Origin: Siccirubricoccus soli
GTDB lineage: Bacteria > Pseudomonadota > Alphaproteobacteria > Acetobacterales > Acetobacteraceae
Direction: 5' to 3'
Length of the DNA: 57,280 nucleotides
NCBI RefSeq assembly: GCF_024178315.1
Contig: NZ_JAMZIK010000123.1
Span: 1-57,280 of the forward strand
Made by a program: the position numbers and the translations under genes
Notes under the pieces: generated by a model
What the model saw: only the letters and a program-made list of their open reading frames with translations
The model's database searches: none
What the model was told of the DNA's origin: nothing
Part shown: in pieces, positions 26,789 to 35,821 of the stretch
Position numbering within the stretch: position 1 is the first letter of the stretch
How the letters are laid out: each line of letters starts with the position of its first letter

Positions 26789-27027
26789 CCAAGACTTTCT
26801 CCAGACGGGCGACAAGGGACCATGGATGCGTCCGGGAGTTGATTCATCCGAGCCATTTTCGCGGTCACGTTTATGGGAGCCGCGCGACCGCCCCGCATCC
26901 CGCCGCCGGGGGCGGCGCGTTGCGGTTCCTCTTGCCTTGACGAAGGCCGGGGGCGCAGCCTGCGGCCAGGCCGGGTCAAGCTGGCCGTCCGGCCAGCGAC
27001 TCCATCCGGCCACGGGAGGAGAACGGC

Positions 27028-27465
27028 ATGATCATCGGATCGATCCTGAAGGTAAAGGGCAGCACGGTCATCGCCGTACGCCCGGAGGACAGCATCCTCG
27101 CCGTCGCGCGCACTCTCGACGCGCACCGGATCGGCGCCGCGCTGGTGCAGGATGAGGCGGGCCGCATCCTCGGCATCATCAGCGAGCGCGACATCATCCG
27201 CGGCATGGCCGGGCATGGCCCCGGCACCACCGGCCTGCCCGTCTCCCAATTCATGACGCATGAGCTGGTGACGGTGCGGCCGGAGACGCTGGTGACCGAG
27301 GCCCTGGCCCTGATCACCCAGCACCGCGTCCGCCACCTGCCCGTGCTGGACGGCAGCGGCGCCCTGCTCGGCCTGGTCTCGATCGGCGACCTGGTGAAGG
27401 CGCGGATCGAGGCGGCGGAGCAGGAGGCGGAGGCGCTGAAGGACTACGTCGTCTCCGCCGGCTGA
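27028..27465 (+). CDS. CBS-domain pair protein
   Basis: A 145-residue protein made almost entirely of two CBS domains, which bind adenosine nucleotides such as AMP, ATP or NAD and act as energy sensors. ATG 27028 follows GGAGGAGAAC. The first CBS lies at about 8-62 (VIAVRPEDSILAVARTLDAHRIGAALV; LGIISERDIIRG) and the second at about 75-130 (LVTVRPETLVTEALALI; VRHLPVLDGSG; LGLVSIGDLVKA). A short helical tail follows. Stand-alone CBS pairs of this type are common in alphaproteobacteria and usually lack a defined partner. Confidence 0.93.
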   Translation: MIIGSILKVKGSTVIAVRPEDSILAVARTLDAHRIGAALVQDEAGRILGIISERDIIRGMAGHGPGTTGLPVSQFMTHELVTVRPETLVTEALALITQHRVRHLPVLDGSGALLGLVSIGDLVKARIEAAEQEAEALKDYVVSAG

Positions 27466-27671
27466 GCGCGCGGCCGGCGCCGGGCGCTGCGAGCCGGGCC
27501 GGCTGCGGCGCATGGCCGGGGCGCGCATGGCAGGCGCCGGGGGGACGCCGGACCCCGCCCCTAGCCCTTCCCTTCCCGACGCCGTGCTGCGGTGCCCGGG
27601 CGCCGCCGCCGGCCCTGCCGGCGGGGGCGCTCGCAACCCTGTTCGGGCAGAAGCACCCGAGGGATGGCCCC

Positions 27672-27875
27672 GTGGCAAAATCCCTGCCGATCCCCTTCCT
27701 CCGCCCCGCGCCGCCGCGGCTGAACCGGCTGGCCGCCGAGCTGGGAGCCATCGAGGCCTCTGGGCACTACAGCAATCTCGGCCCCATGGCCGGCCGGCTG
27801 GAAGCGGCGATGACGGAGCGGCTGTTTGGCGGCATCGGCGGTTGCCTCGCGGTGAACAACGCCCCCACCGGGCCG
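27672..27875 (+). pseudogene. Remnant of a DegT/DnrJ/EryC1/StrS aminotransferase
   Basis: From GTG 27672 the frame reads MAKSLPIPFLRPAPPRLNRL, then GAIEASGHYSNLGPM and GGCLAVNNAPTG, the typical N-terminal 65-70 residues of sugar aminotransferases of the DegT family. The PLP lysine domain and everything downstream are missing. After about 27870 the frame stays open to 28052 but its sequence no longer resembles the family. Full-length members have about 370-400 residues. This is a 5' fragment left by a deletion or rearrangement; the HWE kinase gene begins 160 bases later. Confidence 0.65.
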
Positions 27876-28038
27876 ATGCCTCGCGCCGGTAGCGCTGCCA
27901 CCGTCGCGCACAAGGAGTTGTGCCTGGCTTGCATTGACAGGGCCGGGCGCCGCATCGCTCTTCCTGGCATGTGCCGCGCCCTCCCGGACTTGCTTTCCCC
28001 CTGCCCAGGCGGGCCTTGCGCGCCGGTGGCCGGCCCAC

Positions 28039-30420
28039 ATGCCGCCGGCTGAGGGCCTGAGCGTCGCCACCGATTTCCTGACCGGTGGCGGCATGATGGG
28101 GGAGATGATGCGCCGCCACGACTGGGCGGCAACCCCGCTCGGCCCGCCCAGGGCCTGGCCGCAGGCGCTGCGCGTCGCCGTCAGCATGATGCTCGGCTCC
28201 CGCTTCCCGGCCTGCATCGCCTGGGGGCCACGGCTCGTCACCCTCTACAACGATGCCTTCCGCCCCATCCTCGGCGCCAAGCCGGAAGCGCTCGGCCAGC
28301 CCTTCAGCGCCGTGTGGCAGGAGGCGTGGGAGGCGATCGGGCCGATCGCCGCGCGCGCCCTGGCCGGGGAAGCCACCTTCATCGAGGATTTCCCCCTCAC
28401 CATCGAGCGGAACGGCTATCCGGAGGAAGTCTTCTTGACCTTCTGCTACAGCCCGATTCGGGACGCCGCCGGGAAGGTTGGCGGCTTCCTCGACACGGTG
28501 ATCGAGACCACCGGCAAGGTGCTCGCCGAGCGACGCCAGGCCTTCCTGCTGGAGTTGGAGGCCAGGCTGCGGGAGGTGGTGGAGCCGGAGGAGCTGGGGC
28601 GCGTCGCCGTCGAGGCGCTCGGCCGCCTGCTCGGCGTCAGCCGCGCCTGCTATGGTCAGGTGGACGCAGCGGAGGAAGAGCTGACCATCGCCCAGGAATG
28701 GCGCCGCGACGGCCGGGCCGTCGAGCCTGGCGAGGTCCGGCACCTCGTCGGGTTCGGCCCGGATGCGGTTGCCGAATTGCGGGCCGGGCGCAGCCTGGTG
28801 GTGATGGATTGCCGGACCGATCCGCGAACGGCGGGCGCGGCGGCGGAGACCGCCTGGGCCCGTCTCGGCACCCGGGCCATCATTGCCGTGCCCCTCATTC
28901 GTGGCGGGAAGCTCCGCGCCGTGCTCAGCCTGCAGGAGCCGGCGCCGCGGCGCTGGACCCCGACAGAGCTGCAGCTTGCGGAAGCCACGGCGGAGCGAAG
29001 CTGGGCGGCGCTGGAACGGGCGCGGGCGGAGGCGCAGCTGCGCGCCAGCGAGGCGCGCTTCCGGCTGTTGGCGGATGCCGTGCCGCAGGTGGTTTGGATC
29101 ACCGACGCGACGGGAAGGGTCACCTTCGTCAATCGGTACTGGTTCGATTATACTGGCGCAGACTATCAGGCACTGACGCTGCCCGACGCGATCCGCTGCC
29201 ATCTCCATCCGGAGGATGCGCCGCAAACCCTCGAATCCTTCAAGGCGGCACGGCAGCGTGGAGTCACCTTCCTTTCCGAGCACCGCATCCGCGCCCGTGA
29301 CGGCAGCTATCGCTGGTTCCTGGCCCGCGCGGAGCCGCATCGCGACCCGCGCAGCGGCGAGGTCCTCGCCTGGTACGGCACCTCGGTGGACATCCACGAC
29401 CGGACGCAGGCCGAGGCCGCGCTGCGGGAGCGGGAGGAGCGGCTGCGCCTCGTCGTCGAGAATGCGCGCGACTACGCCATCTTCACCACCGATGCCAGGG
29501 GCCGGATCGACACCTGGCTGGGCGGCGCGGCGCGGATCTTCGGCTGGAGCGCGGAGGAGGCGATCGGCCGGCACATCGCCCTGACCTTCACGCCGGAGGA
29601 TCGCGAATGCGGCGCCCCCGAGCTCGAGCTCGAGACCGCACGGCGGGAGGGGACGGCGCCGGACATCCGCTGGCACCAGCGCAAGGACGGCTCGCAGGTC
29701 TATATCGAGGGATCGAACACCGCCCTGCGCGGCGCCGATGGCGGCGTGCGCGGCTTCCTCAAGATCGGCCAGGACGTGACGGAGCGCCGCGCGGCGGAGG
29801 AGCGGCAGCGGCTGCTGGCGCGGGAGGTGGACCATCGCGCCAAGAACGCCCTGGCCGTGGTGCAGACCATGCTGCGGCTGACGCGCGCCAAGGATGTGCC
29901 GAGCTTCGCCCGGGCGGTGGAAGGCCGCGTCGCTGCCCTGGCCCGGGCCCAGACCCTGCTGGCGGAGGAGCGGTGGAACGGCGCCTCCCTCCGCGCCATG
30001 CTGCGGGGCGAGCTGGCGCCCTTCCTCGCCGGCCAGCGCGCCGACCTGGACGGCCCGCCCCTGGTGCTGCCCCCCGGCAAGGCCCAGCCCCTGGCCATGG
30101 TGATCCATGAGCTGGCGACGAATGCGGTGAAGCATGGCGCGCTTTCGGTGCCGGCCGGGCATGTGGCGGTGACCTGGCAGGTGAAGGACGGGCCGGCCGG
30201 GCGGCTCCGCCTGCGCTGGACGGAAAGCGGCGGGCCGCCGCTGGCCGGGCCGCCGCAGCAGCGCGGCTTCGGCTCCCGCGTGCTGGAGAGGGTGGTGCGC
30301 GGCCAGCTCGGCGGCGAGGTCCAGCTCGACTGGGCGCCCACCGGCCTTGCCTGCGAGCTGGAGATCCCCTTCAGCCTGACCCGCGCGGAGGAGCCGGCAG
30401 CACTGGACGCGCTGGAGTAG
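28039..30420 (+). CDS. PAS-GAF-PAS-PAS HWE-type sensor histidine kinase
   Basis: A soluble 793-residue sensor from ATG 28039. Order: a PAS-like domain (about 20-150), a GAF domain (about 165-315, with RAIIAVPLIRGGKLRAVLSL), PAS (about 335-455, ARFRLLADAVPQVVWITDATG) and PAS (about 465-590, LRLVVENARDYAIFTTDARG). An HWE/HisKA_2 kinase domain follows: H599 in REVDHRAKNALAVVQ and the N-box HELATNAVKHGALS near 690. HWE kinases are abundant in alphaproteobacteria and often act in light or general stress signalling. No receiver or regulator is adjacent. The frame extends upstream of the ATG without conserved sequence. Confidence 0.92.
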   Translation: MPPAEGLSVATDFLTGGGMMGEMMRRHDWAATPLGPPRAWPQALRVAVSMMLGSRFPACIAWGPRLVTLYNDAFRPILGAKPEALGQPFSAVWQEAWEAIGPIAARALAGEATFIEDFPLTIERNGYPEEVFLTFCYSPIRDAAGKVGGFLDTVIETTGKVLAERRQAFLLELEARLREVVEPEELGRVAVEALGRLLGVSRACYGQVDAAEEELTIAQEWRRDGRAVEPGEVRHLVGFGPDAVAELRAGRSLVVMDCRTDPRTAGAAAETAWARLGTRAIIAVPLIRGGKLRAVLSLQEPAPRRWTPTELQLAEATAERSWAALERARAEAQLRASEARFRLLADAVPQVVWITDATGRVTFVNRYWFDYTGADYQALTLPDAIRCHLHPEDAPQTLESFKAARQRGVTFLSEHRIRARDGSYRWFLARAEPHRDPRSGEVLAWYGTSVDIHDRTQAEAALREREERLRLVVENARDYAIFTTDARGRIDTWLGGAARIFGWSAEEAIGRHIALTFTPEDRECGAPELELETARREGTAPDIRWHQRKDGSQVYIEGSNTALRGADGGVRGFLKIGQDVTERRAAEERQRLLAREVDHRAKNALAVVQTMLRLTRAKDVPSFARAVEGRVAALARAQTLLAEERWNGASLRAMLRGELAPFLAGQRADLDGPPLVLPPGKAQPLAMVIHELATNAVKHGALSVPAGHVAVTWQVKDGPAGRLRLRWTESGGPPLAGPPQQRGFGSRVLERVVRGQLGGEVQLDWAPTGLACELEIPFSLTRAEEPAALDALE

Positions 30421-30497
30421 TTCTCCGCGGTGCCCGGCCGGCCGCGGCACGGCATTTGCCCTCACTTCTGGTCCAGAACGATGACGGGGAGCTTCCC

Positions 30498-31490
30498 ATG
30501 ATCCGCACGTCCCGCCGTACCCTCCTGCTCGCGCCCGGGCTGGCGGCGCCCGCCCTGCTGGCCGCGCCCGGCGCCCACGCCCAGGCGAAGTGGCAGATGG
30601 CCACCCCCTACCCGGACGGCAATTTCCACACGCGCAACATCCGCGAATTCGTCGGCGAGCTGGAGCAGGCGACCGGCGGCCGCGTCAGCGTCACGGTGCA
30701 CAGCAATGCGGCGCTGCTGCCCATGCCGCAGATCAAGCGCGGCGTGCAGACCGGCCAGGTGCAGCTCGGCGAGATCCTGCTGACCGCCTATTCCAACGAG
30801 GACCCCTTCTTCGACGCCGACGCGGTGCCCTTCCTGGTGCCGGACTTCAACGGCGCCCGGCGCATGGCGGAGCTGCAGCGTCCCTTCATCGAGCAGCGCT
30901 TCGCCCGCCAGGGCGTCTCGCTGCTCTACACCGTCGCCTGGCCCTCGGCGGGTTTCTATACCCAGGTGCCGATCACCAGCCTGGATGTCTTCAAGGGCAG
31001 CCGCTTCCGCACCTTCAGCCCGATGACCAACCGCTTCGCCGCGCTGATCCAGGCCAGCCCGGTGCTGGTGCAGCAGGCGGAGCTGGCGCAGGCCTTCGCC
31101 ACCGGCATCTGCAACGCCATGGTCACCAGCGCCCAGACCGGCGTGGACACCAGCGCCTGGGACTACGCCAAGGTCTTCACCCCCAGCAGCTTCTCCATGA
31201 CCAAGAACGCCGTCCTCGTCTCCCGCCGCGCGCTGGAGGGGCTGGCCGCGGCGGACCGGGAGGCGCTGCTGGCGGCGGCGAAGAAGGCGGAGGATCGCGG
31301 CTGGGGCTATGCGCGGGAGGCACAGGCCAGCTCCGAGCAGCGCCTGGCTGAGAAGGGGCTGACCATCGGCACCCTGTCGCCCGATGTCATGGCCGGGCTG
31401 CAGCAGATCAGCGCCACCATGGTGGAGGAGTGGATCCAGCGCGCCGGCGAGGATGGCCGCAAGCTGGTGAACGCGCTGAAGGCGGGCTGA
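30498..31490 (+). CDS. TRAP transporter solute receptor DctP, paralog 1
   Basis: Periplasmic binding protein of a TRAP transporter. ATG 30498 with GGGGAG upstream gives 330 residues and a Tat/Sec-like signal MIRTSRRTLLLAPGLAAPALL ending AHAQ. DctP features: QIKRGVQTGQVQLGEI in the N-lobe, the ligand-arginine segment in the middle (FRTFSPMTNRFAAL), and MVTSAQTGVDTSAWDYA near residue 210. It lies directly upstream of a second, closely similar receptor and of the membrane subunits at 32633 and 33171. Ligand unknown; a carboxylate is most likely from family knowledge. Confidence 0.9.
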   Translation: MIRTSRRTLLLAPGLAAPALLAAPGAHAQAKWQMATPYPDGNFHTRNIREFVGELEQATGGRVSVTVHSNAALLPMPQIKRGVQTGQVQLGEILLTAYSNEDPFFDADAVPFLVPDFNGARRMAELQRPFIEQRFARQGVSLLYTVAWPSAGFYTQVPITSLDVFKGSRFRTFSPMTNRFAALIQASPVLVQQAELAQAFATGICNAMVTSAQTGVDTSAWDYAKVFTPSSFSMTKNAVLVSRRALEGLAAADREALLAAAKKAEDRGWGYAREAQASSEQRLAEKGLTIGTLSPDVMAGLQQISATMVEEWIQRAGEDGRKLVNALKAG

Positions 31491-31659
31491 GCCGCGGCGC
31501 CGGAGCGGGGCGGACCTGACCGGCAAAGCGGCACGCCTTGCCTCCGGCGCGGGCAGGGCGTGGCTGCCGGCGCGGCGCGGCGACCCGCCGCCCCTTGCGC
31601 CCCCCGGAAGCGGGGGCGCAATGTCCCGCCCGACCGAGAAGACCAGGGGGGCTTCCTGC

Positions 31660-32631
31660 ATGATCCTCACCCGCCGCGGCCTGATGGCGGCCGGCACCGC
31701 CTGCGCCGCCATCGCCCCGGCCGCTGCCCAGTCCCGCTGGCAGGCGGCCTGCGCCTATCCCGACAACAATTTCCACACCCGCAACCTGAAGACCTTCCTG
31801 GAGGAGGTGGCGCAGGCCACCGGCGTCCAGACCCAGATCCACACCAACGGCTCCCTGCTGCCGATGCCGCAGATCAAGCGCGGGGTGCAGACCGGCCAGG
31901 TGCAGGTCGGGGAGATCCTGATCAGCGCCTATGGCAACGAGGACCCGTTCTTCGAGATCGACGGCATTCCCCAGCTCGCCACCACCTCGGGGCAGGCGCG
32001 CAAGCTCCGCGACCTTGCCCGCCCCTATGTCGAGGCGCGCTTCGCCCGGCAGGGGCTGACCGTGCTGTACGAGGTGCCCTGGCCGCCCTCCGGCTTCTAC
32101 ACCAACGCCCCGGTGCCGACGGTGGAGGCGCTGCGCGGCACCCGCATGCGCACCTTCAGCGTCATGACCAACCGCTTCGCCACGCTGCTCGGCGCCGCGC
32201 CGACCCTGGTGCAGGCGGCGGAGATCGCGCAGGCCTTCGCCGCCGGGATCATCAACGTCATGGTCACCAGCGCCCAGACCGGCGTCGATACCCAGGCCTG
32301 GGACTATGCCCGGGTCTTCACCCCGATCGGCCTCTCCCGCACCATCAACACCGTCTTCATGCAGCGCCGGGCGCTGGAGGCGCTGCCGCCGGTGCAGCAG
32401 CAGGCCATCCGCGCGGCGGCGGCGCGGGCCGAGGCGCGGGGCTGGGCGATGTCGGACGAGGCCGCGGCCGCGCTGCAGGCGCAGCTCGCCAGCCGCGGCA
32501 TGACCGTGGCCGAGCCCTCGCCCGAGCTGCTCGCCGGCCTCGCCACGGTCGGCAACGCCATCGCCGAGGAATGGGTCGGCCGCGCCGGGCCGGATGGCCG
32601 TAAGGCGCTCGACGCCTACAGGGCCGGCTGA
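31660..32631 (+). CDS. TRAP transporter solute receptor DctP, paralog 2
   Basis: A second receptor, 323 residues from ATG 31660 (AGGGGGG upstream; an ATG at 31621 is in frame). The signal peptide MILTRRGLMAAGTACAAIAP ends at AAAQ. It aligns along its whole length with the preceding gene, sharing FHTRN, LLPMPQIKRGVQTGQVQ, NEDPFF, MTNRFA and MVTSAQTGVDT. The ligand pocket region differs more (PVPTVEALRGTRMRTFS against PITSLDVFKGSRFRTFS). The next gene starts 1 base after its stop, so it is the receptor most tightly coupled to DctQM. Confidence 0.9.
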   Translation: MILTRRGLMAAGTACAAIAPAAAQSRWQAACAYPDNNFHTRNLKTFLEEVAQATGVQTQIHTNGSLLPMPQIKRGVQTGQVQVGEILISAYGNEDPFFEIDGIPQLATTSGQARKLRDLARPYVEARFARQGLTVLYEVPWPPSGFYTNAPVPTVEALRGTRMRTFSVMTNRFATLLGAAPTLVQAAEIAQAFAAGIINVMVTSAQTGVDTQAWDYARVFTPIGLSRTINTVFMQRRALEALPPVQQQAIRAAAARAEARGWAMSDEAAAALQAQLASRGMTVAEPSPELLAGLATVGNAIAEEWVGRAGPDGRKALDAYRAG

Positions 32632-32632
32632 G

Positions 32633-33166
32633 ATGCGGCGGCTGCTGGATGCGCTCTATGCCGCGGGCGCCGGCCTCGCGGCGCTCTCGCTGCTCTCGAT
32701 CTTCCTGGTGATGATGGCGCAGGTGGTGCTGCGGGAGATGCAGATGCAATTCCCCGCCGCCGACGACATCAGCGCCTATCTCTGCGTCAGCACCACCTTC
32801 TTCGCCCTGGCCGCGACCTTCCGGCGGGGGGAGCTGATCCGCGTCGGCATGCTGCTGGACCGGCTCTCGCCGCCCGTGCGGCGCTGGGCGGAGGCGGTGG
32901 TGCTGGTGCTGGCCGCGGCGCTGCTGGCCTACATCACCCGCTGGGTCTTCCAGGACATGATGTTCAGCTACGAGATCGAGGAGGTGGCGCAAGGCACCGT
33001 GCCCATCCCCCTCTGGATCCCGAAGATCGCCATGCCCGCCGGCTCCGCCCTGCTGCTGGTGGCGGTGCTGGACGAGCTGGCGACGGTGCTGCGCGGGCAG
33101 AAGCCCGGCTATGTGGTGGCGGCGGAGGAACGTGCCGCCGCCGGCGATTTCTCGGCGGAGGTTTAG
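32633..33166 (+). CDS. TRAP transporter small permease DctQ
   Basis: The small membrane subunit of the TRAP transporter, 177 residues with four predicted helices: near 13-35 (GLAALSLLSIFLVMMAQVV), 45-65, 85-105 and 128-150. The LREMQMQFPAADDISAYLCV segment matches the conserved first loop of DctQ proteins, and FRRGELIRV is the cytoplasmic basic loop. ATG 32633 follows the receptor stop by one base, and DctM starts four bases after its own stop. DctQ pairs with DctM for Na+-driven transport. Confidence 0.9.
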   Translation: MRRLLDALYAAGAGLAALSLLSIFLVMMAQVVLREMQMQFPAADDISAYLCVSTTFFALAATFRRGELIRVGMLLDRLSPPVRRWAEAVVLVLAAALLAYITRWVFQDMMFSYEIEEVAQGTVPIPLWIPKIAMPAGSALLLVAVLDELATVLRGQKPGYVVAAEERAAAGDFSAEV

Positions 33167-33170
33167 GCTC

Positions 33171-34475
33171 GTGGATCTGCTGACCTTCGCGCTGCTCCTG
33201 CTCGTGCTGCTGTGCCTGCTGCTCGGCGCCGGGCTCTGGATCGCCATGTCGCTCGCCGCCGTCGGCTATGTGGCGATGGTCTTCGTGCACCCCTCGCCCG
33301 GGCTCTTCCTCGCCTCCGCCTTCTGGGAGAGCACCGGGTCCTGGACGCTGGCCGCCCTGCCGATGTTCGTCTGGATGGGCGAGATCCTGTTCCGCACCAA
33401 GCTGTCGGAGGAGCTGTTCAACGGCCTCTCCCCCTGGGTGCGGCGCGTCCCGGGGGGCCTGCTGCACGTGAACATCCTCGCCTGCGGCATCTTCGGCAGC
33501 GTCTCCGGCTCCTCCGCGGCCACCTGCGCCACCGTCTCCAAGATCGCGCTGCCGGAGCTGAAGAAGCGCGGCTATGACGAGCGGACGGCGATCGGCTCGC
33601 TCGCCACCTCCGGCACCCTCGGCATCCTCATCCCGCCCTCCATCATCATGGTGGTCTATGCGGTGGCGGCGGAGGTCTCGATCATCCGCGTCTTCATCGC
33701 CGGCTGCATCCCGGGCCTGCTGGTGATGCTGCTGTTCAGCGCCTACATCGCCATCTGGGCGAAGCTGAACCCGGACAAGCAGCCGCGGCCGGAGCCGCCG
33801 ATGTCCTTCGGGCAGAAGCTGCGGGCCAGCGCCCAGCTCATCCCCTGCGCCCTGCTCATCGTCGCCACCATCGGCTCGATGTTCGTCGGCTGGGCGACGG
33901 CGACGGAGGCGGCGGCCTTCGGCGTGCTCGGCAGCCTGATCCTCGCCGCCGTCACCGGGACGCTGACCTGGCAGAGCTTCCTCGACAGCCTGCGCGGCGC
34001 CACACGGCTCTCCTGCATGATCATGTTCATCCTGGCCGGCGCCGCCTTCCTGACCAAGGCGATGGCGCTGACCGGCATCCCGGCGGCGCTGGCCCAGGGC
34101 GCGGCCTCGCTCAACCTCGGCCCCTATGGGCTGATCGCCATCCTCACCGTGGTCTATGTGCTGCTGGGGACGGCGCTCGACGGCGTCTCGATGATCGTCC
34201 TCACCACCTCCATCGTCATCCCGCTGGTGCAGCATGCGGGGTTCGACCTGGTGTGGTTCGGCATCTTCATCGTGCTGCTGGTGGAGATCGCGGAGATCAC
34301 GCCCCCGGTCGGCTTCAACCTCTTCGTCATGCAGACCATGACGGGGAAGGAGCAGACCGAGGTGGCGATGGCCAGCCTGCCCTTCTTCCTGATGCTGGTG
34401 CTGACGGTGGTGCTCTGCACCCTGTTCCCGGTGACGCTCGTCACCGGCCTGCCGGACTGGCTGCTCTCGCGCTGA
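33171..34475 (+). CDS. TRAP transporter large permease DctM
   Basis: The large membrane subunit that carries the substrate across the inner membrane, using a Na+ gradient. GTG 33171 gives 434 residues with about 11-12 hydrophobic helices. Family signatures are GSVSGSSAATCATVSKIALPELKKRGYD (about 100-130), TSGTLGILIPPSIIMVVYA and the second inverted-repeat signature near the C-terminus, EIAEITPPVGFNLFVMQ. The four-gene set, two receptors with DctQ and DctM, forms one operon on the plus strand. Confidence 0.95.
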   Translation: MDLLTFALLLLVLLCLLLGAGLWIAMSLAAVGYVAMVFVHPSPGLFLASAFWESTGSWTLAALPMFVWMGEILFRTKLSEELFNGLSPWVRRVPGGLLHVNILACGIFGSVSGSSAATCATVSKIALPELKKRGYDERTAIGSLATSGTLGILIPPSIIMVVYAVAAEVSIIRVFIAGCIPGLLVMLLFSAYIAIWAKLNPDKQPRPEPPMSFGQKLRASAQLIPCALLIVATIGSMFVGWATATEAAAFGVLGSLILAAVTGTLTWQSFLDSLRGATRLSCMIMFILAGAAFLTKAMALTGIPAALAQGAASLNLGPYGLIAILTVVYVLLGTALDGVSMIVLTTSIVIPLVQHAGFDLVWFGIFIVLLVEIAEITPPVGFNLFVMQTMTGKEQTEVAMASLPFFLMLVLTVVLCTLFPVTLVTGLPDWLLSR

Positions 34476-34570
34476 GGCGCCGGCCGGCGGCGTTCCGGGC
34501 GGGGCTGTCGTAGCCCCGCCGTGTGGCATGGGAGATGCGGGAGGGGGAGGCCCCTCCCGCCCGGTATGGC

Positions 34571-35098
34571 TTACCGCGGCGCCGTCGGCGCGCTGCTGCC
34601 GGACGGCGTGGTGCCGCCCGTGCCGCTGCTCATGCCGCTGGCCGGGGGCGGGGTGTAGCCGGGGGCCGGGCCGCTGCCGGCGGCAGGCGCCGGGGCCGCC
34701 GGGCTGCCGGCCTCTGGCGAGCCGACCATGCCGCCGCCCATATAGGCGCGGTCCTGGTCCGCCTGGTGCTGGCGCCGCGCCGCCGCTTCCTGGGAGCGCG
34801 AGCGCGACCGCCGCGTGGTGCGCCGGTTGTCGTCGACCGGCGTGCGGACTTCCGGATTGCTCCAGGGCGGCGTGCCGAGATTGACGTCGCGCGGCGAGGT
34901 GGTGGCGCCGGTGATGGCGCCCGCGCCCCCGCCGATGGCCGCCCCCGCCAGCGCGCCCACCGGCCCGCCGAACGCCCCGATGCCCGCGCCCGTGGCGGCG
35001 CCCGCCGCCGCGCCGCCCGTGGTGCGGTCCTGGCTGTTGCTGCCGCAAGCACCAAGCGCGAGGGCAAGCGCCGCCGCGCCAACCAGTTTCCAGCTCAT
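34571..35098 (-). CDS. Glycine-zipper lipoprotein
   Basis: A 175-residue probable lipoprotein: ATG 35098, signal MSWKLVGAAALALALGACGS with the cleavage cysteine in the lipobox LGAC. Residues 28-65 form a glycine-zipper repeat (GGAAAGAATGAGIGAFGGPVGALAG), which in outer-membrane lipoproteins packs into the membrane. The rest is a basic Arg/Gln-rich stretch and a Pro/Gly/Ser-rich low-complexity tail. Function unknown; such proteins are common in proteobacteria and are often annotated as osmotically inducible or surface antigens. Confidence 0.75.
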   Translation of the reverse strand: MSWKLVGAAALALALGACGSNSQDRTTGGAAAGAATGAGIGAFGGPVGALAGAAIGGGAGAITGATTSPRDVNLGTPPWSNPEVRTPVDDNRRTTRRSRSRSQEAAARRQHQADQDRAYMGGGMVGSPEAGSPAAPAPAAGSGPAPGYTPPPASGMSSGTGGTTPSGSSAPTAPR

Positions 35099-35310
35099 CT
35101 GCCGCGTCTCCGTTGCTGCCGGGCGGGCGCCTCGCCCGTCCACGGCTTCCGGAACGTCCGCAGGCCGGTCTGGTTGCGAGCGCCGGCGAGTCATATCAAC
35201 GGCCTGTATGCCGATGCGTCGTGCCGCGGCATGGCCGCCGGCCTGGCACGGGCCCCGCGCGCCCCGCCCGGCCGCTGTGCGATGCCGGCCGGCCCCGTCG
35301 GCGGCGCGTG

Positions 35311-35718
35311 TCAGGCGCCGGGCTTCGGCCAATCCGCTCGATCGAAGCGCTGGATCTCCAGCAGGTAGCCGGCCGGGTCGCGGAAGAAGACATGGGTGAT
35401 GCCGCGCGGGCTGCGCGTGGGTGGCGCCTCCGGCTGCACGCCCTGCGCCAGCAGCCAGGCATGCCATTCTTCCACCGCGTCGCTCACCAGCGTCACCAGC
35501 GCGCCGCCCTCGCGGCGCGGATCGGTCAGCTCCCGCGCTCCGCGAGCCGGACAGATGCCGAGGAAGCCGCGCTGCCCCGCCACGGCGAAGATCGCGACGT
35601 CGCCCTGGTCCTGCACCAGCTCCAGGCGCAGCACCTCGGCATAGAAGCGACGGCAGGCCGCGGCGTCCGCGGCGTAGAGGAAGATGATCTGCTGAGCGAA
35701 TTCCGGCGGCGGCGACAT
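35311..35718 (-). CDS. VOC (glyoxalase/bleomycin-resistance) family protein
   Basis: The minus-strand ATG at 35718 gives 135 residues, one VOC module pair. The betaalphabetabetabeta pattern is seen in QIIFLYAADAAACRRFYAEVLRLEL at the N-terminus and GITHVFFRDPAGYLLEIQRF at the C-terminus, where the glutamate of LLEIQ is the usual metal ligand. The first metal ligand (normally His/Gln in the first strand) is not obvious, so activity is uncertain. It is divergent from mscL with 103 bases between. Confidence 0.85.
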   Translation of the reverse strand: MSPPPEFAQQIIFLYAADAAACRRFYAEVLRLELVQDQGDVAIFAVAGQRGFLGICPARGARELTDPRREGGALVTLVSDAVEEWHAWLLAQGVQPEAPPTRSPRGITHVFFRDPAGYLLEIQRFDRADWPKPGA

Positions 35719-35821
35719 GGCGCAGCATCCCTTCTGTGCGGCCTTGCTCGCAAGAGCGTGAGTCGGCGAAGGGCAACCGCATTGGTTTAGGCTCGTCTCC
35801 CTGACTGGAGGCTTTCTGCCC

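Noticed and set aside
27934-27962. A perfect TTGACA at 27934-27939 as a promoter for the HWE kinase
   Set aside because: No acceptable -10 sequence is found 15-19 bases downstream, so this was not called a promoter.
26647-30465. A 1272-codon minus-strand open frame opposite the HWE kinase
   Set aside because: It reads through the conserved kinase on the other strand and the CBS gene and shows no domain; it is a shadow of GC-rich codon usage.
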